NCBI GenBank assembly: GCA_012514545.1
Contig: JAAZAC010000154.1
Coordinates: 1 to 5,215, forward strand
Origin: Actinomycetales bacterium
Lineage (GTDB): Bacteria; Actinomycetota; Actinomycetes; Actinomycetales; Cellulomonadaceae
Reading direction: 5' to 3'
Length of the DNA: 5,215 nucleotides
The notes under the pieces were generated by a model. The model was not told the origin of the DNA. It ran no database searches and saw only the letters and a program-made list of their open reading frames with translations. Both the position numbers and the translations under genes were made by a program. This document shows, piece after piece, positions 1 through 5,215 of the stretch (positions are counted from its first letter, which is position 1; each line of letters opens with the position of its first letter).

Positions 1-309
1 GCCGTCATCGCGGAGAGCTTCGAGCGGATCCACCGCTCGAACCTCATCGGGATGGGCGTGCTGCCGCTGCAGTTCCCGGCGGGCCGGTCCGCGGACTCGC
101 TCGGCCTGGACGGCACCGAGACGTTCGCGATCACCGGGATCACGGCGCTCAACGAGGGCACGACGCCGCGCACCGTCCGCGTCACGGCGACCGCCGACGA
201 CGGCCGGACCGTCGAGTTCGACGCGGTGGTGCGGATCGACACGCCCGGCGAGGCGGACTACTACCGCAACGGCGGCATCCTGCAGTACGTGCTCCGCTCG
301 CTCGTCTGA
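1..309 (+). CDS. acnA: Aconitate hydratase (aconitase), C-terminal end only
   Basis: This is the last 102 residues of a cytoplasmic aconitase, which interconverts citrate and isocitrate through cis-aconitate in the TCA cycle using a [4Fe-4S] cluster. The frame is open from the first base, so the start lies left of the window. The family is usually about 900 residues, so only the end of the C-terminal swivel domain is here. Visible family motifs are AESFERIHRSNLIGMGVLPL at residues 4-23 of the fragment, the ADSLGLDGTE segment near residues 31-40, and the terminal FDAVVRIDTPGEADYYRNGG stretch (about residues 73-92) followed by ILQYVLRSLV and TGA. These match the AcnA/IRP type rather than AcnB. 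The cluster-binding cysteines lie upstream, outside the window. The gene ends intact and is followed by a small GC-rich hairpin. The family call is very secure; the symbol is by family convention. Confidence 0.96.
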   Translation, partial: AVIAESFERIHRSNLIGMGVLPLQFPAGRSADSLGLDGTETFAITGITALNEGTTPRTVRVTATADDGRTVEFDAVVRIDTPGEADYYRNGGILQYVLRSLV

Positions 310-312
310 CCG

Positions 313-331
313 GCGCCGGCAGGCCTGGCGC
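313..331 (+). terminator. GC-rich hairpin after aconitase stop
   Basis: Bases 313-319 (GCGCCGG) can pair with 325-331 (CTGGCGC read with one G-T pair), giving a 7-pair stem with a 5-base loop, starting 4 bases after the aconitase stop. There is no T-tract, so it is not a classic intrinsic terminator, although T-less hairpins are commonly proposed as terminators in actinobacteria. Bases 310-319 also form the palindrome CCGGCGCCGG. In DNA this GC-rich, such pairing can arise by chance. Confidence 0.3.
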
Positions 332-359
332 GGCCCGCCCGCGCGCGAGACGATCGGGC

Positions 360-785
360 ATGGCCGACCAGGTGGCGGTGGAGAACGACGGCGACGTCGA
401 CGCGTTCCTCGACGCGGTGACGCCGGGAGGGCGCCGCGAGGACGCCCGGACCCTGCGTGTGCTGCTCGAGCGCGCGACCGGGCAGCCGGCCCGCATGTGG
501 GGCACGTCGATCGTGGGCTTCGGCCGGTACCACTACCGGTACGCGTCGGGCCGCGAGGGCGACGCCCCGGCGGCGGGCTTCTCGCCGCGCAAGGCGAACC
601 TCACGGTGTACTTCGTGCTCGGCTTCGACCGGTTCGCCGAGGACCTCGCCCGGCTCGGGCCGCACACGACGAGCGTGTCGTGCCTGTACCTGAAGAGCCT
701 CGACGGCGTGGACCTCGCGCTCCTCGAGGACATGGTGGCCCGGTCGTACCGGGACGTGGTCTCCCACGAGTGGCCCGGGGCCTGA
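360..785 (+). CDS. DUF1801 domain protein
   Basis: A 141-residue soluble protein made almost wholly of a DUF1801 (YdhG-like) domain. Diagnostic segments are MWGTSIVGFGRYHYRYASG at residues 46-64 followed by REG, GFSPRKANLTVYF at 73-85, and SCLYLKSLDGVDL at 107-119. The whole-protein length is normal for the family and the protein has no signal peptide or membrane segment. The biochemical role of DUF1801 proteins is not established, so no function is assigned. The ATG at 360 puts the expected helix (DGDVDAFLDAV) close to the N-terminus, as in relatives. There is no strong Shine-Dalgarno sequence; only a weak GAGA lies about 10 bases upstream. It follows aconitase by 50 bases on the same strand, so it may be read through from acnA or have its own weak promoter. 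It converges with the kinase fusion gene, with 9 bases between the two stop codons. Confidence 0.9.
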   Translation: MADQVAVENDGDVDAFLDAVTPGGRREDARTLRVLLERATGQPARMWGTSIVGFGRYHYRYASGREGDAPAAGFSPRKANLTVYFVLGFDRFAEDLARLGPHTTSVSCLYLKSLDGVDLALLEDMVARSYRDVVSHEWPGA

Positions 786-800
786 CGGCGTCGGTCAGGC
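780..800. terminator. Palindrome spanning two convergent stop codons
   Basis: GCCTGAC (780-786) and GTCAGGC (794-800) are perfect 7-base inverted repeats around a 7-base loop. The left arm contains the TGA of the DUF1801 gene (783-785), and the right arm contains the TGA, read on the minus strand, of the kinase fusion gene (795-797). A transcript from either side could form the same hairpin at its 3' end, so this is a candidate bidirectional terminator or 3'-end stabiliser. It lacks a T-tract in either direction. Confidence 0.4.
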
Positions 801-2120
801 GCGCTCGGCGGACAGCTCGGCGACGGCGTGCCGCCCGATCGCGGCGAGTGCCGGGTCGGCCGGGCGCAGCACCATGGCGGCCGCCAGCGCGACCGCCCAG
901 CCGCGCGCCCGGCGCCAGGTGGCGTCGTCGGCGGCCCCGCGCTCCGCGAGGCGGGCGCGGAACGCGGCGCGGCCGGCGGCGTCGAACGTCAGCCAGGCCG
1001 TGGCCAGGTCGCACGCCGGGTCGCCGGCGGTGAGGTCGCCGAAGTCGACGAGCCCGGTGAGCCGGCCGCCGGCCACCAGGAGGTTCGCCGGGTGCGGGTC
1101 CCCGTGCGCCCACAGGCGCGGGCCGGACCACGCCGGGGCGGCCAGCGCGTCCGCCCACAGCGCGCGCAGGTGGCCGTCCGGGTCGACGCCGGGCAGCAGG
1201 AGGCGCTGGCGGACGGTGCCGTCGCGCCGGGCGAGCGGCACCGCGCGCACCGGGTTCCCGGGCGCGGCGGCCTCCGCGGGCACGTGCAGGTCGGCCAGCG
1301 CGTCCGCGAGGTCCGCGGTCCAGGCGCGGCGCGCGGACGGCGGCGTCCGCCACGCGGGCTCGCCGGGCACCCACGGCACGACCGCCCACGGGTACGGGTA
1401 GCCCTCGCCGGGCTCCCCGGCGCGCAGCGGCGCCGGGACCGGGACCCGGACGAGGCGCGCGAGCCCGGGCAGCCAGCGCAGCTCGTTCCGCAGCAGCGCC
1501 GCGGCGGCCTCGCGGCGCGGCAGGCGGACCGCGAGGTCGTCGCCGAGGCGCCACATCTCGTTGTCCCACCCGCCGTCGGCGTGCCGCAGCGGGAGGTCGG
1601 CCAGGTCCGGGTGCTGGGCGGCCAGCAGCCGGCGCACGAGGCCGGCATCGTCCGCGGCGACAGCGACGTCGGCGGGCGGCCGGCGGCCCACCACGCCCGC
1701 GAGGGCCGCGAGCGTCCCCGCCGGGTCGTGCAGGATCACGAAGCCGTCGCCGACCACGCGCGCGGTCCCCGCATCCACGGGGTCGGTCGCCGCCCACGCC
1801 GGGTCGGCCAGGCCGAGCTCGACCTCGAGCCCGCCCGGCAGCGCGCAGCGCACCTCGGTCAGGTGCGGCCCCCACGCCTGCACGCGCCCGACGGCGGCGC
1901 CGGCCCCGAGCAGGTCCGCCACCCAGGCGGTGTCGGCCGCGCGCGCGGCGCGCGCGTCGGTGACCAGGACGAGGTCGACGTCGGAGTCGTCGCGGGCCCG
2001 CGCGGCCGCCCACGAGCCGCACAGCCCGACGCCGAGCACGTCGTCGTGGGCCGCGGCCCAGCCAGGGACGCGGGCGAGGAGGGCGGCGACGGCGCCGGCG
2101 TGCCGGGGGAGCGGGCTCAT
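795..2120 (-). CDS. Nucleotidyltransferase-aminoglycoside phosphotransferase family fusion protein
   Basis: A 441-residue protein with two whole domains. Residues about 1-145 look like a small Pol-beta-type nucleotidyltransferase: GSWAAARARDDSDVDLVLV carries the GS (35-36) and DxD (D47, D49) motif, and E101 in GLEVELGLA is a likely third metal carboxylate. Residues about 147-441 are a full APH-type kinase: GWDNEMWRLGDDLAVRLPRR (184-203) in the N-lobe, HGDPHPANLL (339-348) with catalytic D341 and N346, and DFGD (359-362) with metal-binding D359. Known relatives of each half transfer AMP or phosphate to small hydroxyl compounds, including antibiotics; the substrate here is unknown. The ATG at 2120 overlaps the upstream amidotransferase stop (ATGA), implying translational coupling; the Shine-Dalgarno sequence is weak. 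Reading frame is continuous across the junction (near base 1685), so this is a genuine fusion in this sequence. It is cytoplasmic, with no signal peptide. Antibiotic resistance is possible but cannot be concluded. Confidence 0.88.
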   Translation of the reverse strand: MSPLPRHAGAVAALLARVPGWAAAHDDVLGVGLCGSWAAARARDDSDVDLVLVTDARAARAADTAWVADLLGAGAAVGRVQAWGPHLTEVRCALPGGLEVELGLADPAWAATDPVDAGTARVVGDGFVILHDPAGTLAALAGVVGRRPPADVAVAADDAGLVRRLLAAQHPDLADLPLRHADGGWDNEMWRLGDDLAVRLPRREAAAALLRNELRWLPGLARLVRVPVPAPLRAGEPGEGYPYPWAVVPWVPGEPAWRTPPSARRAWTADLADALADLHVPAEAAAPGNPVRAVPLARRDGTVRQRLLLPGVDPDGHLRALWADALAAPAWSGPRLWAHGDPHPANLLVAGGRLTGLVDFGDLTAGDPACDLATAWLTFDAAGRAAFRARLAERGAADDATWRRARGWAVALAAAMVLRPADPALAAIGRHAVAELSAERA

Positions 2121-2833
2121 GCGCGCTCGGCCGCCGTCCGCACGGCGTCGGCGAAGGCGCGCAGGCCGGCCTCCGCCGCGGGGACCAGCGCGGGCAGCGC
2201 CGCGTCGGCGGACCGGCGCAGGTCCTCGGCCCCGCCCGGGGGCAGGCCGGCGGCCGCGGGGCTCGCGAGCCACTCCTCGAGCAGGGGGCGGTCCACCTCG
2301 ACGTGGAACTGCAGCCCGAGGGCGCTGCCGGCCCGGAACGCCTGCACCGGCGTGACGTCCGTGCGGGCGAGCAGCGTGGCGCCCGCGGGCAGATCCGCCG
2401 CGTCGCCGTGCCAGTGCAGGACCGTGGGCCGGGGCCCGAGCGGCGCCAGCACCGGGTCGTCGGCCACGACGTCGACCGGGGCCAGCCCGATCTCCGTGCC
2501 GTGCGCGGGGTGCACGGTCGCCCCGAGCGCCCGGGCAAGGAGCTGCATGCCCAAACAGACGCCGAGCACCGGCACCTCCGCCGCCACTGCATCGGCGAGC
2601 AGGCGCCGCTCGGCGGCCAGGCCCGGGTGGCGGGCGTCGTCGTCGGCGCCCATGGGCCCGCCCATGACGACCAGCCCCGCGAGGCGCGCCGCCGGGGGCA
2701 GGTCCGGGTCGGCGTCGTCCAGCACGCTGCGGACGGCGACGGGTACGCCGCCCGCCCCCGCGGCCAGGGCCGTCGCGACGAGGCCGGGCGTCTCCCACGG
2801 CGCGTGCTGCAGCACGAGGACGGACCGGGGCAT
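2117..2833 (-). CDS. Class I glutamine amidotransferase-like protein
   Basis: A 238-residue stand-alone class I (triad) glutamine amidotransferase domain, related to the GuaA glutaminase domain and YfeJ-like proteins. In characterised members such domains release ammonia from glutamine or hydrolyse gamma-glutamyl bonds. The triad appears complete: nucleophile C93 in GVCLGMQLL (91-99), and H177 with E179 in LQFHVEV (174-180). VVMGGPMGADDD (55-66) matches the oxyanion-hole strand, and LHWHGD (139-144) is typical of the GuaA-like group. No synthetase partner domain is attached. The ATG at 2833 was chosen because MPRSVLVLQHAPWE is the normal family N-terminus and a TAGGGT box lies exactly 7 bases upstream, suggesting a leaderless mRNA. 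Longer in-frame starts would run into the divergent serpin gene and add non-family residues. It is first in an operon with the nucleotidyltransferase-kinase fusion, overlapping it by 4 bases. Substrate unknown; family very likely. Confidence 0.92.
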   Translation of the reverse strand: MPRSVLVLQHAPWETPGLVATALAAGAGGVPVAVRSVLDDADPDLPPAARLAGLVVMGGPMGADDDARHPGLAAERRLLADAVAAEVPVLGVCLGMQLLARALGATVHPAHGTEIGLAPVDVVADDPVLAPLGPRPTVLHWHGDAADLPAGATLLARTDVTPVQAFRAGSALGLQFHVEVDRPLLEEWLASPAAAGLPPGGAEDLRRSADAALPALVPAAEAGLRAFADAVRTAAERA

Positions 2834-2846
2834 GCGCGCCACCCTA
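2834..2846 (-). promoter_or_regulatory. Leaderless-type -10 box of the amidotransferase operon
   Basis: Read on the minus strand the sequence is TAGGGT, then GGCGCGC, then the ATG at 2833. A TAnnnT box 7 bases before a start codon is the known signature of leaderless transcription in actinobacteria, where the first transcribed base is the A of ATG. No good -35 was found; the nearest TTG-like hexamer (TTGCGC) is 21 bases upstream of the box. The AGGG inside the box could alternatively act as a weak Shine-Dalgarno sequence. Confidence 0.55.
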
Positions 2847-2871
2847 GCCACCCGGCCCGCACCGGCCGCGC

Positions 2872-2906
2872 AAGGAACCGCCCTGCCGGGACACGAACGG
2901 GGTGTG
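2872..2906 (+). promoter_or_regulatory. Serpin translation start region (ambiguous)
   Basis: The best Shine-Dalgarno-like sequence, AAGGAA at 2872-2877, is 26 bases before the GTG at 2904, too far for normal use. An in-frame CTG at 2883 is at a suitable distance and would add 7 residues (LPGHERG in its literal reading). CTG starts are rare, so GTG 2904 is preferred, but the start is not settled. No TAnnnT box lies 7 bases before the GTG. Confidence 0.3.
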
Positions 2907-4193
2907 AGAGACGACGCGGCGATCACGGGCGGGAGGCGGCCCGGCGGGCCGCGGATCGGGGTCCGGACGGCGGTCCGGTCGACGGCAGCGCTGACCGCGG
3001 TGGCGGTGCTCGCCGCGTGCGGCGGGGGAGGCGGGGGCGTGCCCGACGACGTGCGCGGGGACGTCGCGTTCGTGGGCGTGGCCGCGGAGGCGACGCACGA
3101 CGACGCGATGGCGGCGGCGTCCGTGCGGCTCGCCGCCCGGCTCCTGGACCTCGGCGAGGAGGGTACCGACGTCGTCGTCTCCCCGGCGAGCCTTCAGCTC
3201 GCCCTGGCTCTGCTGCGCGAGGGCGCGAGCGGCCGGGCGGCGGAGGCGATCGACGCCGTCGCCGGCCTGGGCGGGAGCGAGGCGGTCGCCCACCTCCGGG
3301 CCGCGCTGGCCGCGCACGACGGCGACCTCGACGACCTCGACCGGGACGAGCCGCCCCCCACGCCGCTGCTGCACGTCGCGGACGCCGCGTTCGTGCAGGA
3401 GGGCGTCGAGCCCGCGCCGGGCTTCCTCGAGCGGATCGCGCGGTACCACGACGCCGGCGCGCACGCGGTGGACTTCGGCGGGGGCACGGCGGGCCCGGTC
3501 CTCGACGCCTGGGTCGCGAAGGAGACCGGTGGGCTGCTCACGAAGAGCCCCCTGACGCCGACGCCGGACACGCTCCTCGTGCTCATGAACGCCGTGACGT
3601 TCGGCGCGCGGTGGGCGACGCCGTTCCCCGGCGAGGGCACGTGGGACGGCGCGTTCCTCCGCGCCGACGGCACCGAGGTCCAGGTGCCCCTCATGCGCGG
3701 GTCGGCCCGCGTCCCGTACGTCGAGGGGCACGGCTGGTACGCGGTCGAGCTGCCCTACACGGACGGCTTCGCCATGCGGCTCGTCCTGCGCGACGGGGGC
3801 TGGCCGACGGCGGACACCTGGGCGGACGCGCACGCCCGGCTCGACGCGGCGGGCCGCGTCGAGCTCGAGGTCGTGCTCCCGCGGTGGGAGACGGACACGA
3901 CGCTGGACCTGCTGCCCGCGCTCGAGGACCTGGGCCTCGGCTCCCTGCTCACCCCCGGCGACCTCGACGGCGTGCTGCCCGACGCGTTCGTCGGCGGCAT
4001 GGCGCAGGGTGCGACCATCACCGTCGCCGAGAAGGGGACGGTGGCCGCGGCGGTCACGTCGGTCGCGATCGCGGGGGCCGCACCGGGGGACGTGGTCGTC
4101 GAGGTGCGGTTCGACCGGCCGTTCGAGTACCAGGTCGTGCACGAGGACACGGGCCTCGTCCTCTTCGCCGGCCGCGTGGCCGACCCGTCCTGA
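2904..4193 (+). CDS. Secreted lipoprotein serpin (serine protease inhibitor)
   Basis: A 429-residue serpin with a lipoprotein signal. Residues 1-38 form a long basic n-region and a short hydrophobic core ending in lipobox LAAC (36-39), followed by six glycines, so the mature protein should be lipid-anchored at C39 outside the membrane. Serpin landmarks run in order: SPASLQLALALLREGASG (93-110), FVQEGVEPAPGFLERI (163-178), VDF (189-191), WVAKETGGLLTKSP (203-216), LVLMNAVTFGARW (225-237), AVELPYTDGFAMRLVL (280-295), the hinge VAEKGTVAAAVTSVAIAGAA (374-393), and VRFDRPFEY (401-409) through LFAGRVADP (420-428). The hinge is rich in small residues, as needed for inhibitory loop insertion. Counting 17 residues from E376 puts P1 at A392, suggesting an elastase- or subtilisin-like target (inferred). 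GTG at 2904 is the only standard start giving a plausible signal; its Shine-Dalgarno sequence is poor. Divergent from the amidotransferase operon, 70 bases away. Confidence 0.92.
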   Translation: MRDDAAITGGRRPGGPRIGVRTAVRSTAALTAVAVLAACGGGGGGVPDDVRGDVAFVGVAAEATHDDAMAAASVRLAARLLDLGEEGTDVVVSPASLQLALALLREGASGRAAEAIDAVAGLGGSEAVAHLRAALAAHDGDLDDLDRDEPPPTPLLHVADAAFVQEGVEPAPGFLERIARYHDAGAHAVDFGGGTAGPVLDAWVAKETGGLLTKSPLTPTPDTLLVLMNAVTFGARWATPFPGEGTWDGAFLRADGTEVQVPLMRGSARVPYVEGHGWYAVELPYTDGFAMRLVLRDGGWPTADTWADAHARLDAAGRVELEVVLPRWETDTTLDLLPALEDLGLGSLLTPGDLDGVLPDAFVGGMAQGATITVAEKGTVAAAVTSVAIAGAAPGDVVVEVRFDRPFEYQVVHEDTGLVLFAGRVADPS

Positions 4194-4212
4194 GGCCCGT
4201 GCCGGGCCCGGC
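4194..4212. terminator. GC-rich hairpin between serpin and arginase-like gene
   Basis: Immediately after the serpin stop, GGCCCG (4194-4199) and CGGGCC (4203-4208) can form a 6-pair stem with loop TGC. The overlapping bases 4201-4212 are also a perfect 12-base palindrome. The 26-base gap separates two convergent genes, which is where a terminator is expected. There is no T-tract, so it is a candidate only. Confidence 0.35.
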
Positions 4213-4219
4213 CGGCCGG

Positions 4220-5137
4220 TCAGCGCCGGGCGTGGGCGAGGATCGACACGACGGCGCGCACGACCTCCCGGGCCGTCGACCCGTCCGCCGCGGCGTGGTC
4301 GGGGTTGAACTCGACGACGGTCATGCCCGCGAACTCCGGGCGCGCGGCCAGGATGCCGAGCGCCTGGACGAGCGTCGCGACCCGCAGCCCGCGGCCGTAC
4401 TGGGGCACGTCCGCGGCGGGCAGCAGCAGGTAGTCGAGCACGTCGACGTCGAGGTGCACGACGAACCCGTCCCGCGCGCGGCTCGCCGCCTCGGCCGCGT
4501 GCACGGCGGTCGCCACGGGGTCGGCGGTGACGTCCCCCGCGGTGAACCGCAGCGAGGGCACGAGGCCGTGCACGTCCTCGTCCTCCTCGGCGAAGCCGTA
4601 GAAGCAGACCCGGTCCGGGGTGAGGAGCGGGCGCACCGGTCCCACGCCCGCGAGGGCGTCGACCGCGCCCGGCAGGTCGAGCAGGTGGGCCATGCCCATC
4701 GAGTCGAGGATCGGCTCGTCGGGGTGGTCGCCCGGCAGCTGGAGGTCCTGCCCGCCGTCGACGTACACGACGCCGACCTCGCGGCCCGCCGCGGCGAACG
4801 CGCTGACCAGGGAGATCGCCAGCGTGCACTCGCCGCCGAGGACGAGCGGGCGGCGCCCGGCGGCGACGATCTCGCCGATCGCGTCGGCCGCGTCGCGGAC
4901 GACCTCGACGACGCGCGCGACGTCGTTGGGCTCGTCCGACGAGCGGGCCGCGCGGAAGCGTGCCTCGGTCCGGTCGCCGTGGTCGACCACGCTGAGCCCG
5001 GCCGAGCGCATCGCCTCGACCAGCCCGGCCTCCCGCAGCGCGCGCGGTCCCTTCTCGAGCCCCGGCCAGTGCGCGGCAGCGCTCGACGGCACACCGAGCA
5101 CGCCCCAGCCCCGGCGGGGCGAAGTGTCGTCGGCCAT
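4220..5137 (-). CDS. Arginase/agmatinase-family protein with altered metal site
   Basis: A 305-residue cytoplasmic protein of normal length for the ureohydrolase fold (arginase, agmatinase, formimidoylglutamase). The N-terminal GLEKGPRALREAGLVEAMRS (26-45), LVLGGECTLAISL (98-110), VVYVDGGQDLQLP (123-135), HLDVDVLD (228-235) and VVEFNP (274-279) align in order with family motifs. Canonical members bind two Mn ions through GGDHS, DAHxD and SxDxD. Here GGDHS reads GGECT (His to C104) and DAHxD reads DGGQD (His to G129), while Asp ligands D127, D131, D230 and D232 and the substrate-region E276 remain. The two metal-binding histidines therefore seem lost, so urea-forming hydrolysis is doubtful; a different metal, substrate or role is possible. 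ATG 5137 was chosen because the family N-terminus begins shortly after it and a TAGGTT box sits 7 bases upstream; an ATG at 5173 would add 12 unrelated residues. Monocistronic by layout. Family secure, activity not. Confidence 0.88.
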   Translation of the reverse strand: MADDTSPRRGWGVLGVPSSAAAHWPGLEKGPRALREAGLVEAMRSAGLSVVDHGDRTEARFRAARSSDEPNDVARVVEVVRDAADAIGEIVAAGRRPLVLGGECTLAISLVSAFAAAGREVGVVYVDGGQDLQLPGDHPDEPILDSMGMAHLLDLPGAVDALAGVGPVRPLLTPDRVCFYGFAEEDEDVHGLVPSLRFTAGDVTADPVATAVHAAEAASRARDGFVVHLDVDVLDYLLLPAADVPQYGRGLRVATLVQALGILAARPEFAGMTVVEFNPDHAAADGSTAREVVRAVVSILAHARR

Positions 5138-5150
5138 GCCCGCCAACCTA
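5138..5150 (-). promoter_or_regulatory. Leaderless-type -10 box of the arginase-like gene
   Basis: On the minus strand TAGGTT is followed by GGCGGGC and the ATG at 5137, the same geometry as at the amidotransferase operon. The 16-base module differs from that one at only two positions. This supports ATG 5137 as both transcription and translation start. No clear -35 hexamer is visible at 16-19 bases upstream. Confidence 0.55.
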
Positions 5151-5170
5151 GGCAACCGGCGCCGATCCCG

Positions 5171-5215
5171 CACCGGGCCGCGCTGGCACCGGGCCGCGCT
5201 GGAGCCGGGCCGCGC
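5171..5215. repeat. 16-base tandem repeat at the window edge
   Basis: The unit CACCGGGCCGCGCTGG occurs twice without change (5171-5186 and 5187-5202), followed by a partial third copy (5203-5215) that starts AG instead of CA and is otherwise identical up to the window end. It lies 33 bases or more upstream of the arginase-like start. The full copy number cannot be known because the array runs off the window. It could be the end of a neighbouring gene, or an intergenic repeat. Confidence 0.75.

Noticed and set aside
2121..2798. N-terminal extension of the nucleotidyltransferase-kinase protein to an in-frame ATG at 2798
   Set aside because: The extra 226 residues are low-complexity and overlap the amidotransferase gene out of frame. 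The ATG at 2120 gives the normal nucleotidyltransferase N-terminus and an ATGA overlap.
795..2833. Calling the operon an aminoglycoside resistance cassette
   Set aside because: The motifs support enzyme families only. APH-like and nucleotidyltransferase-like proteins act on many substrates, and there is no resistance-type mobile context here.
601..2862. A 753-codon open frame on the minus strand
   Set aside because: It is out of frame with the two real minus-strand genes and has Arg/Pro/Ala-rich low-complexity translation. It also crosses into the DUF1801 gene on the opposite strand.
828..2903. A long open frame on the plus strand continuous with the serpin frame, about 690 codons upstream of it
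   Set aside because: It lies antisense to the fusion and amidotransferase genes, which have clear catalytic motifs. Its translation is rich in Arg, Ala, Gly and Pro with no recognisable motif, as expected from GC-biased third positions on the other strand.
2834..2926. Amidotransferase start at the ATG at 2926
   Set aside because: It would add 31 residues unlike the family and overlap the divergent serpin start. The ATG at 2833 has the family N-terminus and the TAGGGT box.
2914..2970. Possible twin-arginine signal in the serpin N-terminus (RR at residues 11-12)
   Set aside because: The residues after RR are PGG and do not fit the Tat pattern, and the hydrophobic core with lipobox starts much later. 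A Sec lipoprotein signal fits better.
2844..4829. A 661-codon open frame on the minus strand opposite the serpin
   Set aside because: It is antisense to a serpin with all family landmarks and overlaps the arginase-like gene out of frame. Composition is typical of a shadow frame.

Overview
The window is very GC-rich DNA with G or C at almost every third codon position. Long spurious open frames lie antisense to the real genes. This base composition, the protein sequences and the promoter style suggest a high-GC actinobacterium, possibly a Cellulomonas-like member of the Micrococcales. The genus is inferred from resemblance and was not tested. No RNA genes, insertion sequences, CRISPR arrays or phage genes were seen, and gaps between genes are 70 bases or less.

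Layout, left to right: (1) 1-309, plus strand, the last 102 residues of an aconitase. (2) 360-785, plus strand, a small DUF1801 protein. (3) 2833 down to 795, minus strand, a two-gene operon: a class I glutamine amidotransferase-like protein, then, with a 4-base ATGA overlap, a protein that joins a nucleotidyltransferase domain to a complete aminoglycoside-phosphotransferase-type kinase domain. (4) 2904-4193, plus strand, divergent from the operon: a secreted lipoprotein serpin (protease inhibitor). (5) 5137 down to 4220, minus strand: an arginase/agmatinase-fold protein whose two histidine metal ligands appear to be replaced. The right edge holds a 16-base tandem repeat.

The genes do not form one obvious pathway. 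Aconitase is a housekeeping TCA-cycle enzyme. The amidotransferase and the transferase-kinase fusion are co-transcribed by layout and may act on a shared small molecule, but no substrate can be read from the sequence. The serpin probably protects the cell surface or its exported enzymes from proteases. The most notable items are the nucleotidyltransferase-kinase fusion, the lipid-anchored serpin with an alanine-rich and slightly long reactive loop, the arginase-fold protein with a changed metal site, and a near-identical 16-base leaderless start module (TAGGnT, 7 bases, ATG) in front of both minus-strand transcription units. Two of the convergent gene pairs or gene ends carry GC-rich hairpins without T-tracts, and one palindrome contains both stop codons of a convergent pair.
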